Positions 37,275 to 46,135 of a DNA stretch of 64,000 nt are shown piece after piece. Each line of letters starts with the position of its first letter. Positions within the stretch are counted from its first letter, which is position 1. The notes under the pieces are model-generated. The model did not search any database. It saw nothing but the letters and a program-made list of their open reading frames with translations, and was not told the DNA's origin. Origin of the DNA: Ga0077548 sp035440445 (lineage in GTDB: Bacteria; Pseudomonadota; Alphaproteobacteria; Rhizobiales; Xanthobacteraceae); contig DAORMJ010000008.1 of assembly GCA_035440445.1 (NCBI GenBank), forward strand, positions 1-64,000. Reading direction: 5' to 3'. The position numbers were made by a program, and so were the translations under genes.

Positions 37275-38522
37275 ATGACGCAAAAGAAAAATGTTATCGT
37301 TCTCGGTGCGGGGATCGTCGGAATTTCCGCAGCGCTACATTTGCAGCAGCGCGGCGTGTCGACCGTGCTCGTGGACCGGCAGGGGCCGGGCGAAGGCACC
37401 TCTTACGGTAACGCGGGGATCATCGAAGGCAATACGCTTTTTCCGTATCCGTTTCCGCGCTCGGTGCGTGCGCTCTCGCGCGTCGCGCTGAAGCTTGCGA
37501 CCGAAGCGAACTATCACGGCGGATTTCTCCCTCGCATCGCGCGGTGGCTGTGGAACGTGCGGCAGGCAACGAACCCGGAAGGACTGGAAAGCACCGCGCG
37601 CATCATGCGGCCCTTGTTCGAGCGCGCGCTTGCCGAGCATGAAGTGCTGGTCGAGGCAGCGGGCGCGCAACGCTATCTGCAACACACCGGCTGGCTGCGG
37701 GTCTATCGCTCGGATGAAGCGCTCAACAAGCTCGCAAGCGAACTCGCGCTCGCAGAAGAATACGGCATTCCTTATCAAAAGCTGTCAGTTGAAGATTCGC
37801 TTGCGCTCGAGCCATCGCTTGCGCCGGTCTTCAGACACGGCGTGTTGTGGCCGAAGGCTGCAAGCTATAACAATCCGCTCGGCGTTTCGCGCGCGTTCCA
37901 TGCTTATTATCTCTCGCTCGGCGGCAAGAGTGCGAAAGGTGACGCGAAGACGCTCAAGCGCGTGCAGGGCGGCTGGGCCGTCACGACGGAAGACGGCGAC
38001 GTGCAAGCCGACGAAGCCGTGATCGCGCTAGGCCCTTGGTCGCCGGATATTCTGGAGCCGCTGGGCATCAATCTGCCGCTTGCGGTGAAGCGCGGCTATC
38101 ACTGGCATTTCGCCGCGAAAGGCAATGCATCGCTCTCGCGGCCGGTGCTCGATGCGGAGCTTGGCTTCATTCTCGGGCCGATGGAGCAGGGCATTCGCCT
38201 CACCACCGGTGCTGAGTTCGCGCACCGCGATGCGCCGCCGACGCCGGTGCAGATCGGCCGGTTGATGCCTTATGCGAAGGAGCTGTTCCCGCTCGCCGAT
38301 CCGGTCGAGCCGAAGCCCTGGCTCGGTTCGCGGCCGTGTTTCTGGGACTCGCGTCCGGTGATCGGGCGGGCACCCGGGCAAAGCGGGCTCTGGCTCGATT
38401 ACGGACACGGGCACTCCGGTCTTACGCTCGGCCCGGTGTCGGGGCGGCTCCTTGCCGACCTGATGACCGGCGCGACGCCGTTCACGGATCCCGATCCGTT
38501 TCGCGCGGAGCGTTTCTTCTAG
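37275..38522 (+). CDS. FAD-dependent oxidoreductase, D-amino-acid dehydrogenase-like
   Basis: 415-residue DAO-fold flavoprotein similar to the small subunit of D-amino-acid dehydrogenase (DadA). The dinucleotide loop VLGAGIVGISAALHL is at residues 9-23, followed by VDRQGPGEGTSYGNAGII. The C-terminal FAD contact is GLWLDYGHGHSGLTLGPVSGRLLADL. Substrate is probably a D-amino acid or secondary amine, passing electrons to the membrane chain. It is convergent with the P1 peptidase; no alanine racemase is adjacent. Confidence 0.85.
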   Translation: MTQKKNVIVLGAGIVGISAALHLQQRGVSTVLVDRQGPGEGTSYGNAGIIEGNTLFPYPFPRSVRALSRVALKLATEANYHGGFLPRIARWLWNVRQATNPEGLESTARIMRPLFERALAEHEVLVEAAGAQRYLQHTGWLRVYRSDEALNKLASELALAEEYGIPYQKLSVEDSLALEPSLAPVFRHGVLWPKAASYNNPLGVSRAFHAYYLSLGGKSAKGDAKTLKRVQGGWAVTTEDGDVQADEAVIALGPWSPDILEPLGINLPLAVKRGYHWHFAAKGNASLSRPVLDAELGFILGPMEQGIRLTTGAEFAHRDAPPTPVQIGRLMPYAKELFPLADPVEPKPWLGSRPCFWDSRPVIGRAPGQSGLWLDYGHGHSGLTLGPVSGRLLADLMTGATPFTDPDPFRAERFF

Positions 38523-38531
38523 GCGCGCGAG

Positions 38532-39515
38532 CTACTTGCCGAACTTGTCTTGCCACGACGGCAACGCGCCGGGAAATTCAAGCGACTGCGCTTCGTAAAC
38601 CCCGCGTGCGATGGCGCGCGCGAGACACTGCGCGGCGATCGCGCCGAGTTTTGCAAGATCATGCAACGGATCGGACAAGGCACGCTTTCCGGTGGCGGCT
38701 GCGAACACCGCATCGCCATCGAGCGGCGTGAAGACCGGATGGATCGCAATGGCAAAGCCTGCGCTTGCCATGACGGCCAGTCTTTTCGCCTGCGCTTTCG
38801 TCAGCATCGCATCGGTCGCGATCAGCGCGATGGTCGTGTTCTGCTGCTCGTCGCCTTTCAGCGCGGTTGCGACTTCCTGCTGGCGGTTTGGAAATCCGCG
38901 CCCGCCGAACTCGCCGTTCTGTTCGAAGGCTGCCGCGAAGAAGTGGCCTTCGTCACCGAGTGTCACGCGGCCCGCCGCATTCACCGCGACCAGCGCGCCG
39001 ACGGTGTGTCCGCTCTGCGTGCGCGCGGAAGCGGAGCCGATGCCACCTTTCAGGTTCTGCGTGCTTGCGCCATAGCCCGCACCGGCGCTGCCGAGTGCGA
39101 ATTCCTTGGCTGCATTTTGCGCGGCGGCGTAGCCGAGATCGCGATAAGGCGGGAAGCGGCCCCAGTTCTTGTCGCCGCCGGAGAAAAGATCGAACAGGAT
39201 CGCGCCCGGCACGATGGGAATTCGGGCAGGACCGACCGCGAAGCCGCGGCCTTGTTCGGCAAGCCATGCCTGCACACCCGCACCGGCCTCGAGGCCGAAG
39301 GCGGAGCCGCCGGAAAGCGCGAGCGCGTCGATGCGTTCGACCGTCGCGACGGGATCGAGCAGATCTAGTTCGCGCGTACCCGGACCGCCGCCACGAATGT
39401 CGGCGGAAGTCACCGCAGGCTCCTCGAAAATGATCGCGGTGGTGCCGCTTGCGATTTTTTCGTCCTGCGCGTGTCCGACCAGGACGCCCGCGACATCGGT
39501 GATGAGATTATTCAT
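38532..39515 (-). CDS. P1 family peptidase (DmpA/beta-aminopeptidase-like)
   Basis: N-terminal-nucleophile hydrolase of the DmpA/BapA group, which cleaves itself into two chains and removes N-terminal residues, often D- or beta-amino acids. 327 residues from the ATG complement at 39513-39515. It has VGHAQDEKIASGTT, the GGxGPGTRELDLLDP segment, LSGGSAFGLEAGAGV and NLKGGIGSAS, near the likely processing site. The location beside the D-amino-acid oxidoreductase is suggestive but the genes are convergent. Confidence 0.85.
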   Translation of the reverse strand: MNNLITDVAGVLVGHAQDEKIASGTTAIIFEEPAVTSADIRGGGPGTRELDLLDPVATVERIDALALSGGSAFGLEAGAGVQAWLAEQGRGFAVGPARIPIVPGAILFDLFSGGDKNWGRFPPYRDLGYAAAQNAAKEFALGSAGAGYGASTQNLKGGIGSASARTQSGHTVGALVAVNAAGRVTLGDEGHFFAAAFEQNGEFGGRGFPNRQQEVATALKGDEQQNTTIALIATDAMLTKAQAKRLAVMASAGFAIAIHPVFTPLDGDAVFAAATGKRALSDPLHDLAKLGAIAAQCLARAIARGVYEAQSLEFPGALPSWQDKFGK

Positions 39516-39590
39516 GGCGCTTGAATGAACCGCATCGCCGGCCGTGCGGCAAGCGTGGTAATAAAGAGAAGAATGCGAAGACAATAAAAA

Positions 39591-39612
39591 AGCCCGCCGT
39601 TTCCGGCGGGCT
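39591..39612 (-). terminator. Terminator of the livK gene
   Basis: Stem AGCCCGCCG with its complement around the loop TTTC; on the minus strand it is followed by TTTTTATTG. It lies 25 bp past the stop of livK. Confidence 0.88.
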
Positions 39613-39636
39613 TTCGCGTTCGTTCCGGGAAGGCGC

Positions 39637-40743
39637 TTATTTCAATTCGGCATAGGTGCCGTCGGCCTTCCACTGATACATGACGTAATCGGTGACGGTG
39701 ATGTCGCCCTTGGCGTCATAGGAGATTTCTCCGAGCACCGTGTTCCACTTGCCCTTGCGGATCGCGTCGGCGACCTTCTTCGGGTCGGTGCTCTTGATCT
39801 GCGTTGCGGCCTGCGCCCAGATCTGCATCGCGGCATAGGTGTAGAGGGTGTAGCCCTCCGGATCGATGCCCTTGGCCTTGAACTTCTTCACGATCTCGGC
39901 GGCCTGCGGACGGTTGCGGGGATCGGAGCCGAAGGTCATCAGCACGCCTTCCGACAACGCGCCGGTGATCTGCGCGAACTGCTTGTCGGCGAGTGCGTCG
40001 CCCGCCATCAGCGCGGTCTTCATGCCCTGATCGCGCATCTGGCGCAGGATAAGGCCGGACTCGGTGTGATAACCGCCGATGAAGACGACATCGATGCCGG
40101 CGGCCTTCATGCGCGAGACGAGAGCGGTGAAGTCCTTGTCGCCCTGCGTGTAGGACTCTTTCATCGCTTCGGTAACGCCGGCGGCGTTCAGCGCCTTCTT
40201 GGTTTCGTTCGCAAGGCCCGCGCCATAGGTCGACTTGTCGTCGAGGATCGCGATCTTCTTGTCCTTGAAGTTGGTCGCAAGATACTTGCCGGCGAGCGCG
40301 CCCTGCTGGTCGTCACGGCCGCAGGTGCGGAAGACGTTCCAGAGTTTGCGCTCGGTGAAAGTGGGGTTGGTGGAAGCGGGCGTGATCTGCAGCACATTGC
40401 CCTCGGCATACGCCTCCGACGCCGGGATCGACGACGAAGAGCAGAAGTGGCCGAAGACGACCGGCACGCGCTGACCGACCAGACGATCGGCGGTGGCGCG
40501 CGCCTGTTTCGGGTCGCAGGCATCGTCGCCGACCGAGAGCTTCAGCTGCTGGCCGTTCACGCCGCCGGCGGCGTTGATGTCTTCCAGCGCGAGCGTTGCG
40601 CCGTTCCGGAGCTGCTCGCCGAAAGACGCATATTGGCCGGTCATCGGACCGGCGACGCCGACCGTAATCTGGGCATTGGCCGAGGTGCCTGCTGCAAAGA
40701 GCGTGGCAGCCGCAAAGAGGCCAGCGAGACGCGCGCTTTTCAT
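39637..40743 (-). CDS. livK: Branched-chain amino acid ABC transporter, periplasmic binding protein
   Basis: Periplasmic Leu/Ile/Val-type binding protein, 368 residues. Signal peptide at 1-24 (ending TSANA), then ITVGVAGPMTGQYASFGEQLRNGATLALEDINAAGGVNGQ, the standard opening of the family. A Cys pair in GDDACDPKQA and FGHFCSSSS is typical. It follows livF on the same strand after 109 bases, with its own terminator, so it may be read from its own promoter as well as from livHMGF. Actual ligand may differ (urea, aromatic acids). Confidence 0.92.
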   Translation of the reverse strand: MKSARLAGLFAAATLFAAGTSANAQITVGVAGPMTGQYASFGEQLRNGATLALEDINAAGGVNGQQLKLSVGDDACDPKQARATADRLVGQRVPVVFGHFCSSSSIPASEAYAEGNVLQITPASTNPTFTERKLWNVFRTCGRDDQQGALAGKYLATNFKDKKIAILDDKSTYGAGLANETKKALNAAGVTEAMKESYTQGDKDFTALVSRMKAAGIDVVFIGGYHTESGLILRQMRDQGMKTALMAGDALADKQFAQITGALSEGVLMTFGSDPRNRPQAAEIVKKFKAKGIDPEGYTLYTYAAMQIWAQAATQIKSTDPKKVADAIRKGKWNTVLGEISYDAKGDITVTDYVMYQWKADGTYAELK

Positions 40744-40852
40744 TGTTTCTCCCTCTGAAAAAAGCGGATGTTGCGAATTGATCTGACGTACATTCTTGGC
40801 GGGAATTGCTGTCTTGTCACGGCTTTTTATACGGCTGTTACGCGCCGTAGTT

Positions 40853-41575
40853 TTACCGGCCGCCCTCCAGATAGGCGCTGCGGACTTCGGGCCGTTCGAG
40901 GAGTTCGCGGCCCGAGCCCTGCATCGAAATACGGCCGTTGACCATGACGTAGCCGCGATGGGCGAGTTTCAGTGCATGGAATGCATTCTGCTCGACCAGA
41001 AAGATCGTGAGCTTTTCCTTCCGGTTCAGTTCGCGGATCGCAGAGAAAATCTGGCGCACGATCAGCGGTGCGAGACCGAGTGAGGGCTCGTCGAGCAACA
41101 GGAGACGCGGGCGGCTCATCAGCGCGCGGCCGATCGCGAGCATCTGCTGCTCGCCGCCCGACAGCGTGCCGCCGCGCTGGCTGCTGCGGCTTTCGAGGAT
41201 CGGGAACAACGAATAGACGCGCGCGAGATCGGCTTTGAAGTCACCGTCCTTGGCGACGGCGGCGCCCATTTGCAGATTCTCGTACACCGTCATGCGCGGG
41301 AAGATGCGGCGTCCTTCCGGCGACTGCGCGATCTTCATGCGCATGATCTCGTGCGTCGGCATATGCGTGATGTCGCGGCCCTCGAAGATCACCTGGCCTT
41401 CGCGCGCCTGGGGATTACCGCAGATGGTCATCATCAGCGTCGATTTGCCGGCGCCGTTCGCGCCGATGATCGTCACGATTTCGCCCGGCATGACCTCGAC
41501 GTCGATGCCTTTCAGCGCGGCGATGCTGCCGTAATAGGCGGAGACGCCTTTGATCGAGAGCAGGGGCGTCGTCAC
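40853..41575 (-). CDS. livF: Branched-chain amino acid ABC transporter ATPase LivF
   Basis: One of the two cytoplasmic ATPases of the Liv importer, 240 residues. Walker A GANGAGKST (near residue 39), the ABC signature LSGGEQQMLAIGRALM, Walker B RLLLLDEPSLGL, and the LivF-type segment AQSPEGRRIFPRMTVYENLQMGA. Its start overlaps the livG stop by four bases. Confidence 0.95.
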   Translation of the reverse strand: MTTPLLSIKGVSAYYGSIAALKGIDVEVMPGEIVTIIGANGAGKSTLMMTICGNPQAREGQVIFEGRDITHMPTHEIMRMKIAQSPEGRRIFPRMTVYENLQMGAAVAKDGDFKADLARVYSLFPILESRSSQRGGTLSGGEQQMLAIGRALMSRPRLLLLDEPSLGLAPLIVRQIFSAIRELNRKEKLTIFLVEQNAFHALKLAHRGYVMVNGRISMQGSGRELLERPEVRSAYLEGGR

Positions 41576-42408
41576 AGGCCTGCCTCCGCTTCGGCTTCCT
41601 CGACCGCGTCTTCATCGACACCGAGATAAGCCGCGATCACCTTCGGATCGTTGCGGATGAATTCCGGCGTGCCTTCCGAAATCTTCTTGCCGTGGTCGAG
41701 CACGACGACATGGTCGGAAATTTCCATGACGACGTTCATGTCATGCTCGATCAGCAGAAGAGAAGTTTTGGTGTCGTGCTTGATCGAGCGCAGAAGCACG
41801 TTCAACTCGTCGGACTCGCGCGGGTTGAGACCGGCGGCGGGCTCGTCGAGGCAAAGCAGCACGGGCCGCGTACACATCGCGCGCGCGATTTCGAGGCGGC
41901 GCTGCGCACCATAAGGCAGGCTGCCCGCGGGGTCGTCGGCGCGGTCGGTGAGTTGCGTTTTTTCGAGCCAGTAGCGCGCGAGGTCCACCGCTTCCCGCTC
42001 GGCAGCGCGATAGCCGGGCAGGCCGAACAGGCCAAAGACGGTATAGCCCGACGCGCGCATCAGGCGGTTGTGCTGGGCGACGAGAAGATTTTCGAGCGCG
42101 GTCATTCCGGCGAAGAGCCGGATGTTCTGGAAGGTGCGTGCGACATGCACCCGCTGCGCGATTCTGAAATCCGGGAGTTTTTCGAGTGCGAAGGCTTTGC
42201 CGTCGTCGTGCGTGACGCGGATGCTGCCGGACGTCGGTTCGTAGAAGCCGGTGATGCAGTTGAAGACGGTGGTCTTGCCTGCGCCGTTCGGGCCGATGAG
42301 CGCGGTGATGTCGCCTCGTTTCGCGTCGAAGGAGAGTCCATCGACGGCGAGCAGGCCGCCGAAGCGCATGGTGAGCGCGTTCAAGGAGAGGATCGGCTCG
42401 TTCGTCAT
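41572..42408 (-). CDS. livG: Branched-chain amino acid ABC transporter ATPase LivG
   Basis: Second ATPase of the Liv importer. The ATG complement at 42406-42408 overlaps the livM stop by one base, and gives 278 residues starting MTNEPILSLNALTMRFGG; the open frame continues upstream inside livM in another frame but is not coding there. Walker A GPNGAGKTT, the LivG-type ARTFQNIRLFAGMTALENLLVAQH, signature YGAQRRLEIARAM and Walker B VLLCLDEPAAGLNP are visible. Note YGAQRR where most ABC ATPases have SGGQ; this is normal for LivG. Confidence 0.95.
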   Translation of the reverse strand: MTNEPILSLNALTMRFGGLLAVDGLSFDAKRGDITALIGPNGAGKTTVFNCITGFYEPTSGSIRVTHDDGKAFALEKLPDFRIAQRVHVARTFQNIRLFAGMTALENLLVAQHNRLMRASGYTVFGLFGLPGYRAAEREAVDLARYWLEKTQLTDRADDPAGSLPYGAQRRLEIARAMCTRPVLLCLDEPAAGLNPRESDELNVLLRSIKHDTKTSLLLIEHDMNVVMEISDHVVVLDHGKKISEGTPEFIRNDPKVIAAYLGVDEDAVEEAEAEAGL

Positions 42409-43829
42409 CAGCCGCGACCCTCCGCGACATGCTCGACCGAGATGGTTTTTCGCTCTTTCAGATAGGCCGTCGGCTCGCGCGTCGAAATCAGTCCGCGCGG
42501 ACGCCAGACCATAATGCCGACCATGGCGAAGCCGAAGATAACAAGACGGAACTGCTCGAACTCGCGGAAGAGCTCGAAGCTCGCCGTCATCACGGTCGCG
42601 GCGATGGCGACGCCGATCTGCGAGCCCATGCCGCCAAGCACGACGATGGCAAGGATCAGCGCGGATTCCGGGAAGGTGAAGGAGTCCGGGCTGATGAAGC
42701 CCTGCCGTGTTGCGAAGAACGCGCCGGCAAAGCCACCGAACATCGCGCCGATTGCGAAGGCCGTGAGCTTGGTATTGGTCGGGTTGATGCCGAGCGAGCG
42801 CACGGCGATCTCGTCTTCGCGGAGCGCCTCCCATGCGCGGCCGACCGGGAGTTTGCGCAGCCGCAGCGTGACCCAGTTGGTGATGAGGGCGAGCACGAGG
42901 ATCAGATAAAACAGAAAGACGGTGCGGTGGGTTGGATCGAAGCTCAGGCCGAAGGTGGCGGCAAAGCCATTGTCTTCCGCGTTGAACGGGATGCCGAAGA
43001 AACTCGCGCGCGGGATCGAGCCGATCCCGTTCGGCCCGTTCGTGAACGACACCCAGTTCAGGAGCACGATGCGGACGATCTCGCCGAAGGCGAGTGTCAC
43101 GATCGCCAGATAGTCGCCGCGCAGCCGCAACACCGGGAAGCCTAGAAGAATGCCGAAGAAGGCTGCGAACAGCCCGGCGAGTGGCAGGCAGGCCCAGAAC
43201 GACCAGCCGTAAGTCTGCGCGATGATCGCGTAGGAGTAAGCGCCTACGGCATAGAAGGCGACGTAACCGAGATCGAGCAGGCCCGCGAGGCCGACGACGA
43301 TGTTCAGTCCCCAGCCGAGCATCACATAAGTCAGAACGATGATCGCGATGCCGAGATAATAAGGATTGTCGTAGAACGCGACCGGAAACAGGATAGCGAA
43401 AGCAAGAAAAGCCGCGGAGAATCCGAGCGTGATGCCCACAAGTAGTGTCGCGAGAAGCATGACGACGAGCGGCCATTGCGCTGGAGCGAAGACGATCCAT
43501 CCGATCGCCGCGGCAACGACGAGCAGCACGAGCGCGGTTTTGTATTGCCTGGCGAAATCGAGGGTTGCAGCCCAGGCTTGTGCGAGGGCGACCCGCAGCG
43601 CCGGCGCGTTATAGTAGAGCAGCGAAATCAGAAAGCGTCCGACGAAGACGATGCCGACAACGCTGGCGAGTAGAAGCGGGCGTTTCGTCAGTCCCATTCC
43701 GCCGCGGGCATCGCCGATCAGGAATCCGAGCAGCAGAACGAACAGGCCGAAGGCGACAATGGCGGCGACGAGCGCATCTTTCAGCGCATGCGAGACGACC
43801 GAAGCGTTGCCGGTTCTTGCCGCGCTCAT
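42408..43829 (-). CDS. livM: Branched-chain amino acid ABC transporter permease LivM
   Basis: Inner-membrane permease of the Liv importer, 473 residues. An N-terminal extension with hydrophobic segments (about residues 20-135) precedes the core, which opens at GLNIVVGLAGLLDLGYVAFYAVGAYSYA, as in long LivM proteins with the DUF3382-like region. The permease contact motif REDEIAVRSLGINPTNTKLTAF is near residue 335. It is coupled to livH and livG by short overlaps. Confidence 0.94.
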   Translation of the reverse strand: MSAARTGNASVVSHALKDALVAAIVAFGLFVLLLGFLIGDARGGMGLTKRPLLLASVVGIVFVGRFLISLLYYNAPALRVALAQAWAATLDFARQYKTALVLLVVAAAIGWIVFAPAQWPLVVMLLATLLVGITLGFSAAFLAFAILFPVAFYDNPYYLGIAIIVLTYVMLGWGLNIVVGLAGLLDLGYVAFYAVGAYSYAIIAQTYGWSFWACLPLAGLFAAFFGILLGFPVLRLRGDYLAIVTLAFGEIVRIVLLNWVSFTNGPNGIGSIPRASFFGIPFNAEDNGFAATFGLSFDPTHRTVFLFYLILVLALITNWVTLRLRKLPVGRAWEALREDEIAVRSLGINPTNTKLTAFAIGAMFGGFAGAFFATRQGFISPDSFTFPESALILAIVVLGGMGSQIGVAIAATVMTASFELFREFEQFRLVIFGFAMVGIMVWRPRGLISTREPTAYLKERKTISVEHVAEGRG

Positions 43830-44743
43830 ACTTTTTCGACTTCCGGTCGGCCGAGGATGCCGGTCGGCATGAAGATGAGGACGATGATGAGGATCGAGAA
43901 GGCAGCGACGTCTTTATACTGAACCGAGAAATAGGCCGACCAGTAGGTCTCGATCAGGCCGATCAGAAGTCCCCCGAGCATCGCGCCGGGCAGCGAGCCG
44001 ATGCCGCCAAGCACGGCCGCCGTGAAGGCTTTCACCCCCGCGACAAAGCCGATGTGGAAGTCGATCACGCCGTAATAGAGCAGGTACATGATGCCCGCGA
44101 CCGAGGCGAGTGCCGCGCCGATCAGAAAGGTCAGTGAGATCGTGCGGTTGGTATCGACGCCGAGGAGTGCGGCCATCTTCAGATCCTGCTCGCAGGCGCG
44201 CATGTCGCGCCCCAGACTGGTCGAGGAGACGAGCCAGGAAAACCCGGTCATCAGCGCCAGCGTCGTGACGATGATAAGAATCTGGATGTTGGAAATCTGC
44301 ACGACGAAACGGTTGCCGAGGTCGAGCAGCGTATGCACGCCGGTGACGAGGGGCGGCAGCGTCTTGACGCGCGCACCCTGCGCGAGTTGCACATAGTTCT
44401 GTAGCACGATCGACATGCCGATCGCGGAAATCAGCGGCGCCAGCCGGAAAGAGCCGCGGAGCGGCCGATAGGCAATGCGCTCGACGGCCCAGCCATAGAG
44501 CGAAGTCAGCAGCATCGCGATCAGCAATACGAGAAAGAGCGCGAGCGGCACCGCGGTGATGCCGATGGCGATCAGGATCAGAAAGGCGATCAGCGCAATG
44601 AAGGCGCCCACCATGAAGATGTCGCCATGCGCGAAATTGATCATGCCGATGATTCCGTAAACCATCGTGTAGCCGATCGCGACGAGGCCATAGATCGAGC
44701 CCAGCGCGAGGCCGTTGATCAATTGCTGGAGAAAGTACTCCAT
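43826..44743 (-). CDS. livH: Branched-chain amino acid ABC transporter permease LivH
   Basis: Inner-membrane permease paired with LivM, 305 residues, almost wholly hydrophobic. The opening MEYFLQQLINGLALGSIYGLVAIGYTMVYGIIGMINFAHGDIFM is diagnostic, and the ATPase contact loop is MRACEQDLKMAALLGVDTNRTI. First gene of the importer operon; the upstream 200 bp must hold its promoter. Confidence 0.95.
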   Translation of the reverse strand: MEYFLQQLINGLALGSIYGLVAIGYTMVYGIIGMINFAHGDIFMVGAFIALIAFLILIAIGITAVPLALFLVLLIAMLLTSLYGWAVERIAYRPLRGSFRLAPLISAIGMSIVLQNYVQLAQGARVKTLPPLVTGVHTLLDLGNRFVVQISNIQILIIVTTLALMTGFSWLVSSTSLGRDMRACEQDLKMAALLGVDTNRTISLTFLIGAALASVAGIMYLLYYGVIDFHIGFVAGVKAFTAAVLGGIGSLPGAMLGGLLIGLIETYWSAYFSVQYKDVAAFSILIIVLIFMPTGILGRPEVEKV

Positions 44744-44884
44744 TCGACCCTTTCCGCACTTCTTCCGGTGCGGTCCCTATCCCTTGCACGAACCTAACGT
44801 GAAGGATGCTCCCGCGCCAAATCGCCTGGTTCCGTTTTCCAGTCTTTCGCCGGTTCCGCAAATGCAAAACCCGTGAAAGTTCCG

Positions 44885-44909
44885 GGAACGAAGCGCGAAA
44901 CGGCGTGTT
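44885..44909 (+). promoter_or_regulatory. EcfG-like promoter before the Gln/Gly-rich small gene
   Basis: GGAAC at 44885-44889, 16 bases, TGTT at 44906-44909. This is one mismatch from the EcfG consensus GGAAC-N16/17-CGTT. It is 39 bases before the small open reading frame start, in the same orientation. Confidence 0.45.
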
Positions 44910-44948
44910 GCTAGTGAACGGAGAGGGTTAGTCCAAGGAGCACATGCC

Positions 44949-45104
44949 ATGGCGAACAATCCCAACGACCGCAATCAGCAGCAGGGCGGTCAGCAGAAAG
45001 ACCAGCACGGCGGCGGCCAGCAGAACCAGCAGAACCCGGGTAAGGGTGGTCAGCAAGGCGGCCAGCAGAGTGGCCAGCAAGGCGGCCAGCAGCAGAAGCG
45101 CTAA
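44949..45104 (+). CDS. Small Gln/Gly/Asn-rich protein, 51 residues, unknown function
   Basis: Too short for usual gene finders but well supported: a strong AAGGAG (44935-44940) lies 8 bases before the ATG, the frame ends in TAA, and a strong terminator follows 18 bases later. The product is almost wholly Gln, Gly, Asn and Lys, opening MANNPNDRNQQQGGQQ and closing in GGQQ repeats and QKR. It has no signal peptide, membrane segment or cysteine, and should be disordered. No family recognised; small Gln/Gly-rich hypotheticals are frequent in rhizobia. An EcfG-like promoter upstream points to stress expression. Confidence 0.72.
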   Translation: MANNPNDRNQQQGGQQKDQHGGGQQNQQNPGKGGQQGGQQSGQQGGQQQKR

Positions 45105-45122
45105 GTTCCTGTAATACAGAGG

Positions 45123-45150
45123 AAAGCCCTGCCGGAAGGCGGGGCTTTTC
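45123..45150 (+). terminator. Terminator of the small Gln/Gly-rich gene
   Basis: Stem AAAGCCCTGCC, loop GGAA, GGCGGGGCTTT, 11 bp with one G-U pair, then TTC. It supports the small gene upstream as a complete transcription unit. Confidence 0.83.
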
Positions 45151-45214
45151 TGCGTAAAGGCTCTTTTGAAAGACTGCTTTTCTTTTGCGCGCTGCCTGCA
45201 CTATTTTGCAGCCC

Positions 45215-46120
45215 ATGAAGCGGGCCAGTCTTCCTCTCTATCATCTCTACGGCGATCCGCCGGACGATCAGGCATTCGATTTCGTGCATATCGAGCGTCT
45301 TGCGCATCGTTCGCCCGGGAATAACTGGGTGATTGCGCCGCATCGCCATCGCAACCTGTTCCAGATCATGCTGGTCGAGCAGGGTGGCGGCACGCTCGAT
45401 CTCGAGGCAGAATCGATCAATTTCGAAGCGCCTGCTGTCATGGTGCTGGCGCCGACGGTGGCGCATGGGTTTCGTTTCCGGCCGAAAGTCACCGAAGGCT
45501 TCGTCATCAACTTCACGGAAGACGTGACGGCGACGCTCGGCGAACAGGCGAACGTCGCGCTCGCGCGGCTCAAGCACATCGCCGCGCAGCCTTTGATGCC
45601 GGTGGCGCGCCCGGAAGTCGCGCGGCTCACGTCGCTCTGTCACGAGCTTCTTGAAGAGGAATTCATCGGCCGCGAAGGGTTCGAGGTCGCGATGCGGGCG
45701 ATGCTCGCGCTGATCGGCGTCGAGGTCGCGCGCCTTGCCGCGAGCCGCGCGCTTTCCGGCACGATTACGCTTGCGCCTGCGGATGCGACCGTCGAAGAAC
45801 TGCGACGGCTGATCGAGGAGCATTTCCGCTCGGAACGGCAGATCGGCTTTTATGCGAGCAAGCTCGCGATGACCGCCGATCGTCTCAACGATCACGTCAA
45901 GCGGGCGACGGGGGTGACGGCGGGACATCTTCTGCGGCAGCGTCTGCTCACCGAAGCCAAGCGCCAGCTGGTCTTCACCGATCTTACCATCGGCGAGGTG
46001 GCCTACGATCTTGCCTTCGCGGACCCTTCGCATTTCGCGCGTTTCTTCAAGAAGCAGACGGGCTCCACGCCGCAATCGTTTCGCGAAGCCTCGCTGCGCT
46101 CGCGCGAACGGACGCACTGA
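45215..46120 (+). CDS. AraC family transcriptional regulator (PobR-like)
   Basis: 301 residues from the ATG at 45215. The N-terminal part (about 15-130) looks like a cupin effector-binding domain (HRHRNLFQIMLVEQGGGTLDLE), the C-terminal part (about 195-295) has two AraC helix-turn-helix motifs, ending in VAYDLAFADPSHFARFFKKQTGSTPQSFRE. Regulators of this build often control aromatic acid genes such as pobA. It ends 15 bases from the convergent pcaC, so control of the pca genes is a reasonable guess, not shown. Confidence 0.87.
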   Translation: MKRASLPLYHLYGDPPDDQAFDFVHIERLAHRSPGNNWVIAPHRHRNLFQIMLVEQGGGTLDLEAESINFEAPAVMVLAPTVAHGFRFRPKVTEGFVINFTEDVTATLGEQANVALARLKHIAAQPLMPVARPEVARLTSLCHELLEEEFIGREGFEVAMRAMLALIGVEVARLAASRALSGTITLAPADATVEELRRLIEEHFRSERQIGFYASKLAMTADRLNDHVKRATGVTAGHLLRQRLLTEAKRQLVFTDLTIGEVAYDLAFADPSHFARFFKKQTGSTPQSFREASLRSRERTH

Positions 46121-46135
46121 GGCCTGCGCAGAATA

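Noticed and set aside
41572..43500. Apparent 642-residue fusion covering livG and part of livM
   Set aside because: Only the last 278 residues resemble LivG; the rest is in the wrong frame inside livM. The real start overlaps the livM stop.
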